Source: Kitasatospora purpeofusca (GTDB lineage Bacteria; Actinomycetota; Actinomycetes; Streptomycetales; Streptomycetaceae). Taken from it: a stretch of 64,000 nt of DNA. The stretch is from positions 1 through 64,000 of the forward strand of contig NZ_JODS01000031.1 in NCBI RefSeq assembly GCF_000718025.1, written 5' to 3'. Positions 18,546 to 28,257 of this stretch are shown here, piece by piece (position 1 is the stretch's first letter; every line of letters begins with the position of its first letter). Made by a program: the position numbers and the translations under genes. The notes beneath the pieces are model-generated. The model did no database searches. It was not told where the DNA came from and saw only the letters and a program-made list of their open reading frames with translations.

Positions 18546-19838
18546 ATGACCGCCCTCACCGGACAGCACGAGAACGGACAGCACGAGAACGGCCCGTCGG
18601 ACCACGACTCGGACCCGCACGAGACCGGCCTGCGCCGGATCCGCGCCCTGATCCTGGCGGCGGACGGGCCCGAGGCGCAGCTTGCGGCGGTGATCAGGTC
18701 GGCGGGCGCCGAGCAGACGGCCGCCGACCTGGTGGACGAACTGGCCGACCGGGCCGACCTGAGCGAGCAACTCGCGGCCGCAGCCGCGGTGGTGGAGTTC
18801 GCGCTCGCCTTCGACGGCCAGGTGCTCCGGCACCACCTGCTGACCGGCCCCAAGGCCGAGCACCGCACCGGGCCGGCCGACGAGCCCAGCGCCACCGTCG
18901 AGCTGGACCTGCTCGACCTGGCCCGCGCCGTCTTCGGCGCCCGGCACACCGCAGGCAACCGCACGCCCAGGATCACCTGGCACGGCATCGAGGACCCGGC
19001 TCGGCTGATGCACGTACTGCCGGCCTTCCCGGTCGTCCAGCAACTGCTCCGCGGCCTGGTGGAACAGCCGCTCGACCTGGCCGAGTTGTCGCTGCGCCAC
19101 GGGTCGGACAAGTGGGGGCTGCACTACTACACCGAGCACTACGCCCGGCACTTCGCCCCGCTGCGGGACCGGCCGCTCACCGTCCTGGAGCTGGGGATCG
19201 GCGGTTACGCCGATCCGGCGGCGGGCGGTGGCTCGCTGCGGATGTGGAAGCGGTTCTTCCGGCGGGGTCTCGTCTACGGGGTCGACGTCTACGACAAGAC
19301 GGCGCTGCGCGAGCAGCGGATCCACACCGTCCAGGGCGACCAGGCGGACCCGGCCTTCCTCACCGCGCTGGCCGAGCGGATCGGACCGATCGACATCGTC
19401 ATCGACGACGGCAGCCACTACTGCCCGGACGTCATCGCCGCCTTCGGCGCGCTCTTCCCACACGTGGTTCCGGGCGGGCTCTATGTGATCGAGGACCTGC
19501 AGACCTCGTACTGGCCGGGCTACGGCGGCAGTTCGGAGCGGCTCGGCGACCCGACCACCAGCATGGGATTCCTCAAGCAACTGCTCGACGGCCTCAACCA
19601 CGAGGAGCACGAGCCGCCGACCGCGTACCGCCCGAGCGGGACCGACCGGACGCTGGCCGGCGCGCACTTCTACCACAACCTGGCGATCCTCGACAAAGGC
19701 CGCAACGAGGAGGGCACCGTTCCCGCCTGGATCCCGCGACGGCAGCTGAGCGCCGAGGAGATCGCGGGCGCCCAGTGGGTCGCCGAGCAGCAGTCCGCGC
19801 AGCAGTCCGAGGCCGGCCCGGGCCAGGACCCCAGTTGA
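18546..19838 (+). CDS. leuA: Sugar O-methyltransferase (LeuA / MycE / TylE type)
   Basis: A 430-residue metal-dependent SAM O-methyltransferase. The family signature ELGIGGYADPAAGGGSLRMW is complete, followed by VYGVDVYDKTA, IDIVIDDGSHYCPD and VIEDLQTSYWPGYGG, which hold the SAM and Mg ligands in MycE. MycE and TylE methylate deoxysugar hydroxyls on macrolides; LeuA in the leucanicidin pathway methylates rhamnose. The neighbouring glycosyltransferase supports that role. GGAAAGG precedes ATG 18546. The first residues carry a perfect 15-bp tandem duplication (18561-18590) giving a repeated GQHEN unit. Confidence 0.85.
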   Translation: MTALTGQHENGQHENGPSDHDSDPHETGLRRIRALILAADGPEAQLAAVIRSAGAEQTAADLVDELADRADLSEQLAAAAAVVEFALAFDGQVLRHHLLTGPKAEHRTGPADEPSATVELDLLDLARAVFGARHTAGNRTPRITWHGIEDPARLMHVLPAFPVVQQLLRGLVEQPLDLAELSLRHGSDKWGLHYYTEHYARHFAPLRDRPLTVLELGIGGYADPAAGGGSLRMWKRFFRRGLVYGVDVYDKTALREQRIHTVQGDQADPAFLTALAERIGPIDIVIDDGSHYCPDVIAAFGALFPHVVPGGLYVIEDLQTSYWPGYGGSSERLGDPTTSMGFLKQLLDGLNHEEHEPPTAYRPSGTDRTLAGAHFYHNLAILDKGRNEEGTVPAWIPRRQLSAEEIAGAQWVAEQQSAQQSEAGPGQDPS

Positions 19839-19925
19839 GCCGCGCGGCCTGCCGCGCCCCTTCCCCCTTCCCGCATCGCGCTTGCCTCTTCCTTCTTCCC
19901 TCCTCCCGACACCGACGGAGTAGCA

Positions 19926-21110
19926 GTGAGCCACATCCTGATGGTCAACATCCCGGCCCACGGCCATGTCTTCCCCACTCTGGCGGTCGTCGGTGAACTG
20001 GTACGCCGCGGGCACCGGGTCACCTACGTGGCCGTCGACGAGTTCGCCGAGGCACTGGCCGAGGTCGGCGCCGAACACCTGCGCTACGACTCCACCCAGC
20101 CGCTGGACAGCGTGGGCGGTCCCGAGAACGGGCGCACCCCGCTGATCTTCCTGGACGAGAACATCGCCATCCTGCGCGCGGTCCAGGAACGGTTCGGCGA
20201 CGCCAGGCCCGACGCGGTGGTCTACGACGCCGTGGCCTTCCAGTCCGGCCGGGTGCTGGCCCACACCTGGGGGATCCCGGCCGTCCAGTCGACGCCGTTC
20301 TTCGCCTCCAACGACACCTACTCCTTCGTGCAGCAGATGATGGAGGCGGACGGCGCAGTCCCGCTCACCGAGGAGGTGATGGTCGAATTCGGCGTCCGGA
20401 TGGCCGAGTTGCTGGCCTCGTACGGCGTCGACGAGCCGGTGCACGAGTTCATGATGCGCACCGAGAGCCTCAACCTCGTCCACGTGCCGCGGTTCTTCCA
20501 GCCGTACGGCGAGAGCTTCGACGAGCGCTTCGCCTTCGTCGGGCCGTGCCTCACGGAGCGCGCCTTCCTGGGGGAGTGGCAGCCCCCGGCGAGCGGCCTG
20601 CCGGTGGCGCTGGTCTCGATGGGGACCGTGCACAACAAGCATCCGGAGTTCTTCCGGCTGTGCGTGGACGCCTTCGCCGAGTTGCCCTGGCACGCCGTCG
20701 TCTCGGTGGGCAGGGGGATGGACCCGGCCGACCTCGGTCCGCTGCCGGACAACGTCGAGGTCCACCGTTGGGTCTCGCACCTGGAAGTGCTCCGGCACGC
20801 CCGGCTGGTGATCACCCACGGCGGCATGGGCGGCGTGCTGGAGTCCCTGGACGCCGGCTGCCCGATACTCGGAGTGCCGTCCTGGCCGGACGTCGCGGCC
20901 AACACCGCGCGGGTGGCCGAACTGGGCCTCGGCCGGGTACTGCTGCCGGCGGAGGTCGACGTGAGCCTGCTGCGGGCCGCGATCACCGAGGTGGCCGCCG
21001 ACGCGGCCGTGCGGGAGCGGGGAACCGAGGCGCAGCGGCTCATCCGGGAAGCGGGCGGTGCCACCCGCGCCGCCGACGAGATCGAGGGCTACCTGAAGCG
21101 CACGACCTGA
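19926..21110 (+). CDS. leuB: Macrolide glycosyltransferase (GT1, LeuB-like)
   Basis: A 394-residue GT-B glycosyltransferase of the macrolide (MGT) family. The N-terminal acceptor domain starts NIPAHGHVFPTLAVVGELV; the nucleotide-sugar motif near residues 275-320 includes WVSHLEVLRHARLVITHGG and GVPSWPDVAANTARV. It would attach a deoxysugar, likely rhamnose, to the plecomacrolide. GTG 19926 follows GACGGAG. The 87-nt gap after the methyltransferase gene is strikingly pyrimidine-rich. It is the last gene I assign to the cluster. The leucanicidin pathway uses LeuA and LeuB for this pair of steps; identity here is inferred from family and position. Confidence 0.85.
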   Translation: MSHILMVNIPAHGHVFPTLAVVGELVRRGHRVTYVAVDEFAEALAEVGAEHLRYDSTQPLDSVGGPENGRTPLIFLDENIAILRAVQERFGDARPDAVVYDAVAFQSGRVLAHTWGIPAVQSTPFFASNDTYSFVQQMMEADGAVPLTEEVMVEFGVRMAELLASYGVDEPVHEFMMRTESLNLVHVPRFFQPYGESFDERFAFVGPCLTERAFLGEWQPPASGLPVALVSMGTVHNKHPEFFRLCVDAFAELPWHAVVSVGRGMDPADLGPLPDNVEVHRWVSHLEVLRHARLVITHGGMGGVLESLDAGCPILGVPSWPDVAANTARVAELGLGRVLLPAEVDVSLLRAAITEVAADAAVRERGTEAQRLIREAGGATRAADEIEGYLKRTT

Positions 21111-21200
21111 CCACACCGCAGGGCCTCCCCGACGAGAAGCGGAACGACCGACGGCCGCCCGGGGGACCCGGTGTGCGGTGCGCGCCGCCATGGCGGGCCG

Positions 21201-21401
21201 ATGTCATCGATCAAGCAGTTCCAGGTCACCTTCGACTGTGCGGTACCCGAGCGCCTCGCCCGTTTCCGGTGCGAGGCGCTCGGGTACGTCGTGCCGCCGC
21301 CACCGGAGGGGTTCGCCACGTGGGAGGATCCGCCCGCCAGGAGTCCAAGCTCGCCGGGCCGCTCTCCCACCGTAGGCTGCGCCCTGTGCGCACACAGGTG
21401 A
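21201..21401 (+). pseudogene. Truncated VOC/glyoxalase-family gene stump
   Basis: From ATG 21201 the frame reads SSIKQFQVTFDCAVPERLAR and then a GYVVPPPPEGFATW segment, the typical first third of a common actinobacterial VOC-family protein of about 150 residues. Similarity stops after GFATWEDP and the frame runs into the promoter of the next gene. No ribosome-binding site is visible. It looks like a remnant cut by a deletion or by insertion of the antibiotic cluster. Confidence 0.65.
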
Positions 21402-21916
21402 TCGTCCTCAACGGGGGCTCCAGCTCCGGCAAGACCACCCTCGCCCGGACCCTCCAGAACCTCCTGCCCGGCCCATGGCTCGCCTTCAGCGTCGACACCC
21501 TCGTCGACGCCCTGCCGGCCAGGCTGCGCGACGGGGCCGAGGGCATCGCCGTCGACACCGAGGCCGTCACCGTCGGGGACACCTTCCGGCTGCTCGACAC
21601 CGCCTGGGCCCACGGCATCGCCGCCATGGCCCGGGCCGGCGCCCGTGTCGTCGTCGACGACGTCTTCCTCGGCGGCCCGGCCTCCCAGCAGCGCTGGCGC
21701 GAGGCCCTCGACGGCCTGGAGGTGCTCTGGGTCGGTGTCCACTGCGCCCCGGAGACCGCCGCCGCCCGCGAAGCAGCCCGTGGCGACCGCGCGGCGGGCA
21801 TGGCCGCCGCGCAGGCGGTCGCCGTCCACCGGGGTATCGGATACGACCTGACGGTCGACACCGGCACGCACCCGGCCGAGCGGTGCGCGGTACTCGTGGC
21901 GGCCCGGGTGGAGTGA
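21386..21916 (+). CDS. Chloramphenicol phosphotransferase-like P-loop kinase
   Basis: A 176-residue P-loop kinase. Walker A is NGGSSSGKTTLART at the N-terminus; FSVDTLVDALP and VVVDDVFLGG are CPT-family segments. Family members phosphorylate chloramphenicol, but many homologues have unknown substrates. GTG 21386 is preceded by a -10-like TAGGCT (21373-21378) and 7 nt, so the mRNA is probably leaderless. Its place at the cluster edge invites a self-protection role, but this is only inference. Confidence 0.75.
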   Translation: MRTQVIVLNGGSSSGKTTLARTLQNLLPGPWLAFSVDTLVDALPARLRDGAEGIAVDTEAVTVGDTFRLLDTAWAHGIAAMARAGARVVVDDVFLGGPASQQRWREALDGLEVLWVGVHCAPETAAAREAARGDRAAGMAAAQAVAVHRGIGYDLTVDTGTHPAERCAVLVAARVE

Positions 21917-22010
21917 GCGTCGGGGGCGGCCGTGGGCGGCCGGGGGGCTCCTCTAGAGTTGGGGGCCGGTCCGGTGAACGGGGGCCGGTGGGCAAAGTGA
22001 GGAGCAGGTC

Positions 22011-22835
<825 letters not shown>

Positions 22836-22847
22836 CGGCTCGGCGGC

Positions 22848-22876
22848 CCGGCCCGCCCCTCCTCGGCGCGGGCCGG
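22848..22876. terminator. Hairpin between convergent nadE and response regulator
   Basis: A 9-bp GC stem (22848-22856 with 22868-22876) and an 11-nt loop lie between two converging stop codons. It is a plausible bidirectional terminator without a T-run. Confidence 0.45.
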
Positions 22877-22880
22877 CCGG

Positions 22881-23531
22881 TCAGGGGGCGGTCAGGCCCC
22901 GCTGGATCGCCAGCACCGCCAGCCGTACCCGGTTCGGGCTGCCGGTCTTGGTCATCAGGTTGGACACATGGGTCTTCACCGTGGTGATCCCGATGTGCAT
23001 CCGTTCGCCGATCTCGGTGTTGGAGAGTCCCTCCGCGACCAGTCGGAGGACCTCCTGCTCGCGGTCCGTGAAGTGCACCGCGTCGCGCCGCCGGTCGCCC
23101 TCGGTGTCCCAGGCCGAGGAGGCCCGGGACACCACCCTGCGCAGCACGCTCGGGCTGTACGGGCTCTCCCCCTGGGCCGCCCGGCGGATCGAGTCCAGCA
23201 CCGACTCCGGGGACACGTCCTTCGCCAGGAAGCCGCAGGCGCCCGCGGCGAGCGCCGGGTAGAGCCGGTCGTCGTCGTCGAAGGTGGTCAGCACCACCAC
23301 CCTGGTGGCGGGCCGGACCCGCAGGATCTGCCGGGTGGCCGTGATGCCGTCCGTCCCGGGCATGTGCAGGTCCATCAGGACCACGTCCGGGTCGAGCCGC
23401 TCGGCCAGCCGCAGTGCCTCGGCGCCGTTCACCGCCTCGCCGGCCACCGTGATGTCCGCCGTGGACTCGCAGAGCATCCGCACACCCGCCCGCACCAGCT
23501 GCTGGTCGTCGGCGATCAGCACGCTGATCAC
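22881..23531 (-). CDS. NarL/FixJ-family response regulator
   Basis: A 216-residue regulator. The receiver has the acidic pocket ADD (residues 7-9), the phospho-acceptor Asp54 in LMDLHMPG, and Lys in FLAKDVSPES; the C-terminal LuxR HTH starts FTDREQEVLRLVAEGLSNTE. Its GTG start overlaps the kinase stop by 4 nt (GTGA), so both are translated together. The divergent MMPL transporter is the natural candidate target. Confidence 0.92.
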   Translation of the reverse strand: MISVLIADDQQLVRAGVRMLCESTADITVAGEAVNGAEALRLAERLDPDVVLMDLHMPGTDGITATRQILRVRPATRVVVLTTFDDDDRLYPALAAGACGFLAKDVSPESVLDSIRRAAQGESPYSPSVLRRVVSRASSAWDTEGDRRRDAVHFTDREQEVLRLVAEGLSNTEIGERMHIGITTVKTHVSNLMTKTGSPNRVRLAVLAIQRGLTAP

Positions 23532-24805
23532 GGTCGGCCCCGGTCCGGTGCCGAGGCGGCCGAGGCGGGCAGGCTGGCGGTGAGGCGCCAGCCGCCGGGG
23601 ACCTTCCCCACGTCGATGGCGCCTCCGACCAGCGCGACCCGTTCGCGCATGCCGAGCAACCCGTAGCCGGCGCCCTCGTACTGCGGCAGGCCCGCACCGT
23701 CCGGCCCGTTCAGCTCGTCCGATCCGTCCGGCCCGCGTCGTCGCGGCAGGTCGTTCTCCAGGTCCAGCTGCAAGGTCCCCTCCTCCATCCCCACCCGGAG
23801 CCGTACGGCGGCGTACGGCCCGGCGTGCTTGGTCACGTTCGCCAGCCCCTCCTGGACCAGCCGCAGCACGGTCAGGCTCCGGATCGCGTCCAGCTCCGAG
23901 ATCCGCGGGCCGATCTCGGCCTCGATCCTCAGCCCGGCCTGCCGGGACCGCTCCACCACCCCCTGCACCGCGGCCGGCAGGCCGGCGGTCTCCGCGAGCA
24001 GCGGTGCCAGGTGCTGGGGCGGCAGGTCCTGGTCGGCGGGTTCCCGCAGTGCGGTGAGCAGCCGTCGCAGGTCGGTGAGCGCGGTGGTGGCGCTGGCGTG
24101 CACGTCGTCCAGTACCTCGGCGAGCCGCTGGTCGGTCCGTGGCAGGACGTGCCGCGCCACGCCCACCCGGAGCACCGTGGACGCCAGATGGTGCGCCACC
24201 ATGTCGTGCAACTCCCGGGCGATCGCCGCCCGTTCGCCCATCCGGGCGCCCCACTCGGCGAGGTCCCGGCTGTGCTCGGCCTCGCGGGCGCGCTCCTGGG
24301 CGGTGCGGGCCGCCGACTCGGCCGAGCGGATGTAGCCGGCCAGCAGGACCGGGACGCTGACGATCACCGCCGCCCGGTAGAGGGCGGAGCCGATGCCGCC
24401 GGCGGTATGACCGGCGGAGACCAGCTGGGCGGCCAGCAGTGCCGCCGCTGCCACCGTCGTCGGTCGGCCCCACCGGCGCACCGCCAGTTCGAACAGCGCG
24501 GCGCTGGCGCCGACCTTGACCTCGACCAGCACGGTCGGCGCGTACAGCTCGGCCAGCGCCAGCATCCCGGCCTGGCCGAGTGCCACGGGCAGCAGCCGGA
24601 AGCCGCCGACCGAGGCCAGCACCAGTACGGCCAGGCCGATCGACCAGTCCGCCGCCCCCAGCTCGGCCGGCCTCCGCAGGAGCAGCAGATAGCCCAGGCC
24701 GAAGGCCACCAGTGCCAGCCGCATCGGCCCGAACCGGCGGTTGAGGAGACGTCTGATCCATTCCCGTGCCACAGACGGGACTGTACGGCGAGGGGCGCCT
24801 TTCAT
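23528..24805 (-). CDS. NarL-type sensor histidine kinase
   Basis: A 425-residue HisKA_3 kinase. Several hydrophobic segments occupy about residues 25-170; the phospho-acceptor His is in AIARELHDMVAHHLAS, followed by an HATPase domain with EGLANVTKHAG and GYGLLGMRERV. It should phosphorylate the regulator encoded just downstream. ATG 24805 follows GGGAGG closely; a later GTG is possible. It is divergent from the MMPL gene across a 272-bp spacer that should hold both promoters. Confidence 0.9.
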   Translation of the reverse strand: MKGAPRRTVPSVAREWIRRLLNRRFGPMRLALVAFGLGYLLLLRRPAELGAADWSIGLAVLVLASVGGFRLLPVALGQAGMLALAELYAPTVLVEVKVGASAALFELAVRRWGRPTTVAAAALLAAQLVSAGHTAGGIGSALYRAAVIVSVPVLLAGYIRSAESAARTAQERAREAEHSRDLAEWGARMGERAAIARELHDMVAHHLASTVLRVGVARHVLPRTDQRLAEVLDDVHASATTALTDLRRLLTALREPADQDLPPQHLAPLLAETAGLPAAVQGVVERSRQAGLRIEAEIGPRISELDAIRSLTVLRLVQEGLANVTKHAGPYAAVRLRVGMEEGTLQLDLENDLPRRRGPDGSDELNGPDGAGLPQYEGAGYGLLGMRERVALVGGAIDVGKVPGGWRLTASLPASAASAPDRGRP

Positions 24806-25077
24806 GATCCTCCCCGAGGGGGAGGGCGGCCTCCTCCTTCCGGCCACCCGGTCCGGCTCTTCGGGCCGTCGATCCGGCCCCTCCGGCCGCCTGTTCCGAC
24901 CGGTCGCCCGAAGCCCACGCTCCTGCCCCGCCGGAAGGCTGGGTACATGACCAAGGCTCAAACTCCCGGCGCCCCCTCGAACGCGGCGCCGCCCCCGCCG
25001 CCGGCCCACGGCGGCCCGGCGCGCGCCCTCACCGCCCTCACCGCCCTCTCCTCCCCACTCCCCGAAGGAGCGCTCAA

Positions 25078-27321
25078 GTGATCGCGTCGATCGGGAGGTT
25101 CGCCGCCGCGAACCGGCGGTGGGTGCTGATCGCCGCGGCCCTGTTCACCCTGCTGGCCGGCGCCTGGGGCACCGGCGTGTTCGGTGCCATCACGGGCGGG
25201 GCCGGGTTCGACGACCCGGCCAGCCAGTCCGCCCGGGCCGACAAGGTGCTCGCCGGACCTCTCGGCCGGCAGGCCGACGATGTCGTGGTGATGTACCGCA
25301 GCGCCGACCGACCGGTCACCGACCCGTCCCTCGCCGGACCGATCCGGGCCGCGGTGGCGGCGGTGCCCCGAACCGATCTGGCCCGGGTGGACACCTACTG
25401 GTCCACCGGCGGCAACCCGGACTTCCTCAGCAAGGACGGCCGAGCCACCTATGTGGCGCTGCAGTTCAAGTCCTCGGACGACCAGGAGCGGGTCAAGGCG
25501 CTGAAGGCCGTCGAAGGCAGCTTCGAGGTCCCGGGGACGGAGGTCCGGTTCGGCGGCGTCACCGCGATGACGGCGCAGGTCAACGGACTGACGGGGAAGG
25601 ACATCGGACGGGCCGAGATGCTCTCGGTGCCGTTGCTGCTGGTGCTGCTCGTGCTCGTCTTCCGCAGTGCCGTCGCCGCCTCCCTCCCACTGGCCGTCGG
25701 CGCGGTGGTGGCGCTCGGGTCCTTCGCGGTCCTGCGCGTGCTCACCCTCTTCGTCGCCGTCTCCAGCAGCGTGATCAACGTGATCACCATCCTCGGGCTC
25801 GGGCTCGCCATCGACTACGCGCTGATCATGGTCAACCGGTTCCGTGAGGAGCTCGCCGCCGGAGCGTCGGTGGACGCCGCCGTCGAGCGCACCAGCGCCA
25901 CCGCGGGCCGCACGGTGGCCTTCTCCGGTCTCGCGGTCGCCATCTCCTTCGCCGGTCTGACGCTCTTCCCGTCCCGCTTCCTGAGCTCGATGGGCTATGC
26001 GGCCGTCTCCGTGGTCGCGTTCGCGGTGATCGGCTCGCTGACCCTGCTCCCCGCGCTGCTCCGGGGCACCGGCCACCGGATCGACTCCTGGCGGGTGCCG
26101 ATGCCGTGGGACGGACGGGGCACGGCGCCCCGGCCGGAGAGCCGGGGCCGGTGGTACCGCACGGCGAAGGCCGTGATGCGCCGTCCGCTGCTGACCACGC
26201 TCGCGGTGGTCGCCCTGCTGGTCGGCCTGGGGGCGCCGATCCTGGGCGCCAACTGGGCGCGCCCCGGCGACTGGGTGCTGCCCGCCGGTGCGGACGCCCG
26301 GGTCGTCACCCGGGAGTTCGCCACGGACTTCCGGCAGGACCCGACCAGGACCGTCACCGCCGTCGTCACGCTCCCCGGCGCCGCGAGCGCCGAGACCGGA
26401 CCGCTCGGCGAGTACGCCGCCCGGTTGAACTCGGTGCCCGGTGTACGGGGCGCCGCGGTGACCAACACCCACGAGAACCTGGCCCGGATCACCGCGTACT
26501 ACTCGATGGACCCGATGTCGGTGGAAGCCCGCGCCATGGTGGACGGCCTGCGGGCCCAGGCGCCGCCGGCGGCCGCCACCACCCGGTTCACCGGAATGCC
26601 CGCCTCCCGGGTGGACATCGTCGACATGATCGCTTCCCGGGCGCCGTGGATGGCCCTGTTCGTCGCGGTGGTCTCCGCCCTGGTGCTCTTCCTGGCCTTC
26701 GGCTCGGTGGCCATTGCGCTCAAGTCGGTGCTGCTGAACCTGCTGTCGCTCTCGGCGGCGTTCGGCGCGATCAAGCTGATCTTCCAGGACGGCTGTCTGC
26801 ACGAACTGTTCGGCTTCACCCCGATCGGCGCGATCGACGCCGACTTCCCGGTACTGATCGTGGCGATCGCCTTCGGACTGGCGATGGACTACGAGGTCTT
26901 CCTGCTCTCCCGGATCAAGGAGGCCTACGACCGCACCGGCGATCCGGGCGAGTCCGTCGCGCTCGGCCTGCAACGGACCGGAAGGATCATCACAAGTGCC
27001 GCTCTCCTGATGGTGGTTGTCGTCTGCGGATTCCTGGTCTCGTCCATCGCCTTCATGCAGATGATCGGCGTCGGCCTGGTGATCGCCGTCGTGGTGGACG
27101 CGACCCTGGTCCGGGCCGTGCTCGTGCCGTCGACGATGAAACTGCTGGGACACCGGGCCTGGTGGGCGCCGACTCCACTGCGGCGGCTCCGGCGGCGCCT
27201 GGGCCTCCCGGACGGCGAGCGGCGGGAGCGGGGCCCGGCACCGGGGATCCGGGCGGAGCGCGACGCGGGCGGCGAGCTCCTGCTCCTCGCCCGCCGCACG
27301 GGGGACGTTCGCGATTCGTAA
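25078..27321 (+). CDS. MMPL/RND-family membrane transporter
   Basis: A 747-residue MMPL-type transporter with two repeats, each an extracytoplasmic domain followed by about five helices after an initial helix. The family segments GLGLAIDYALIMVNRFREE and AFGLAMDYEVFLLSRIKE mark the two membrane bundles. Such proteins export lipids or hydrophobic drugs by proton motive force. GAAGGAG sits 7 nt before GTG 25078. It is divergent from a NarL-type two-component operon that probably controls it. The stop codon overlaps a 17-bp regulatory-looking motif at 27306-27322. Confidence 0.9.
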   Translation: MIASIGRFAAANRRWVLIAAALFTLLAGAWGTGVFGAITGGAGFDDPASQSARADKVLAGPLGRQADDVVVMYRSADRPVTDPSLAGPIRAAVAAVPRTDLARVDTYWSTGGNPDFLSKDGRATYVALQFKSSDDQERVKALKAVEGSFEVPGTEVRFGGVTAMTAQVNGLTGKDIGRAEMLSVPLLLVLLVLVFRSAVAASLPLAVGAVVALGSFAVLRVLTLFVAVSSSVINVITILGLGLAIDYALIMVNRFREELAAGASVDAAVERTSATAGRTVAFSGLAVAISFAGLTLFPSRFLSSMGYAAVSVVAFAVIGSLTLLPALLRGTGHRIDSWRVPMPWDGRGTAPRPESRGRWYRTAKAVMRRPLLTTLAVVALLVGLGAPILGANWARPGDWVLPAGADARVVTREFATDFRQDPTRTVTAVVTLPGAASAETGPLGEYAARLNSVPGVRGAAVTNTHENLARITAYYSMDPMSVEARAMVDGLRAQAPPAAATTRFTGMPASRVDIVDMIASRAPWMALFVAVVSALVLFLAFGSVAIALKSVLLNLLSLSAAFGAIKLIFQDGCLHELFGFTPIGAIDADFPVLIVAIAFGLAMDYEVFLLSRIKEAYDRTGDPGESVALGLQRTGRIITSAALLMVVVVCGFLVSSIAFMQMIGVGLVIAVVVDATLVRAVLVPSTMKLLGHRAWWAPTPLRRLRRRLGLPDGERRERGPAPGIRAERDAGGELLLLARRTGDVRDS

Positions 27322-27322
27322 G
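27306..27322 (-). promoter_or_regulatory. CTTACG-N5-CGAACG motif before the MTA phosphorylase gene
   Basis: On the minus strand this reads CTTACGAATCGCGAACG, with both half-sites matching those at 29939, 34908 and 34971. It lies 34 nt before a -10-like TACAGT (27356-27361) of the gene at 27400; the two divergent minus-strand promoters in the locus show the same reversed orientation and 35-nt spacing. It may bring that gene into the regulon, but it overlaps the 3' end of the transporter gene and could be chance. Confidence 0.45.
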
Positions 27323-27399
27323 GACCGGCGGCCCGGATCCGGCACGGTCCGTTCCTACAGTGGCCCGGAGGCTGTTCCCGAGGAGAGAGGCGGACCGCG

Positions 27400-28257
27400 A
27401 TGACGGTCGACCAGGACGTCCTGCCCACCGCCGAGGTGGGCGTGATCGGCGGATCCGGGCTCTACGAGCTGCTGGACGACGTGACCGAGGTGCGGGTGGA
27501 CACCCCCTACGGTGAGCCGAGCGACGCGCTGTTCGTGGGCGAGGTGGCCGGCCGCCGGGTCGCGTTCCTGCCGCGGCACGGACGGGGCCACCGGCTCCCC
27601 CCGCACCGGATCAACTACCGGGCGAACCTGTGGGCGCTGCACACCCTGGGCGTGCGCCAGGTGCTGGCGCCCTGCGCGGTCGGCGGGCTGCGGCCGGAGT
27701 ACGGGCCGGGCACCCTGCTGGTGCCCGACCAGTTCGTCGACCGGACCTCGGGGCGCCCGCAGACCTACTACGACGGCCTGCCGCTGCCGGACGGCACGGT
27801 GCCGCAGGTGGTGCACGTGTCGACGGCGGACCCGTACTGCCCGGCCGGGCGGCGGGCGGCGACGGAGGCCGCCCGGGAGGCGGCCTGGGAGCCGGTCGAC
27901 GGCGGCACCCTGGTGGTGATCGAGGGCCCGCGCTTCTCCACCCGCGCGGAGTCCCGCTGGTTCACCGCCAACGGCTGGTCGGTGGTCGGCATGACCGGGC
28001 ACCCGGAGGCTGTCCTCGCCCGTGAACTCGGGCTCTGCTACACCTCGGTGGCCCTGGTCACCGACCTCGACGCGGGCGTGGAGAGCGGTGCGGGCGTCAC
28101 CCACGGCGAGGTGCTGCAGGAGTTCGCCCGCAACGTCGACCGGCTGCGCACCGTGCTGTTCAAGGCGGTGGAGCGCCTCCCGGTGGTGCGCGACTGCCCG
28201 TGCCCGCACGCCCTGGACGGCCTCACGACCGGTCTCCCCGGGGTGCCCGGCGCCTGA
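27400..28257 (+). CDS. mtnP: S-methyl-5'-thioadenosine phosphorylase family protein
   Basis: A 285-residue nucleoside phosphorylase. Phosphate-site and purine-site segments are visible: VIGGSGLYELL, FLPRHGRGHRLPPHRINYRA, VIEGPRFSTRAESRWF, MTGHPEAVLARELGLCY and TDLDAG. It cleaves methylthioadenosine (or a purine nucleoside) with phosphate and so recycles the by-product of SAM-using reactions. GAGGAGAGAGG precedes ATG 27400, with a -10-like TACAGT upstream. The 3' end overlaps the convergent membrane-protein gene by 35 nt. The choice between MTA and other purine nucleosides is not certain. Confidence 0.85.
   Translation: MTVDQDVLPTAEVGVIGGSGLYELLDDVTEVRVDTPYGEPSDALFVGEVAGRRVAFLPRHGRGHRLPPHRINYRANLWALHTLGVRQVLAPCAVGGLRPEYGPGTLLVPDQFVDRTSGRPQTYYDGLPLPDGTVPQVVHVSTADPYCPAGRRAATEAAREAAWEPVDGGTLVVIEGPRFSTRAESRWFTANGWSVVGMTGHPEAVLARELGLCYTSVALVTDLDAGVESGAGVTHGEVLQEFARNVDRLRTVLFKAVERLPVVRDCPCPHALDGLTTGLPGVPGA

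Noticed and set aside
1..21110. Search for flavensomycinate-type (C5N unit) genes known from some bafilomycin clusters
   Set aside because: No aminolevulinate synthase-like or amide-forming ligase gene is present on this side; they could lie left of the window, so absence is not claimed.
24806..25077. Plus-strand frame through the kinase-transporter spacer
   Set aside because: It is Pro/Ala low-complexity, starts in antisense of the kinase gene and lacks a ribosome-binding site; the spacer should hold divergent promoters.
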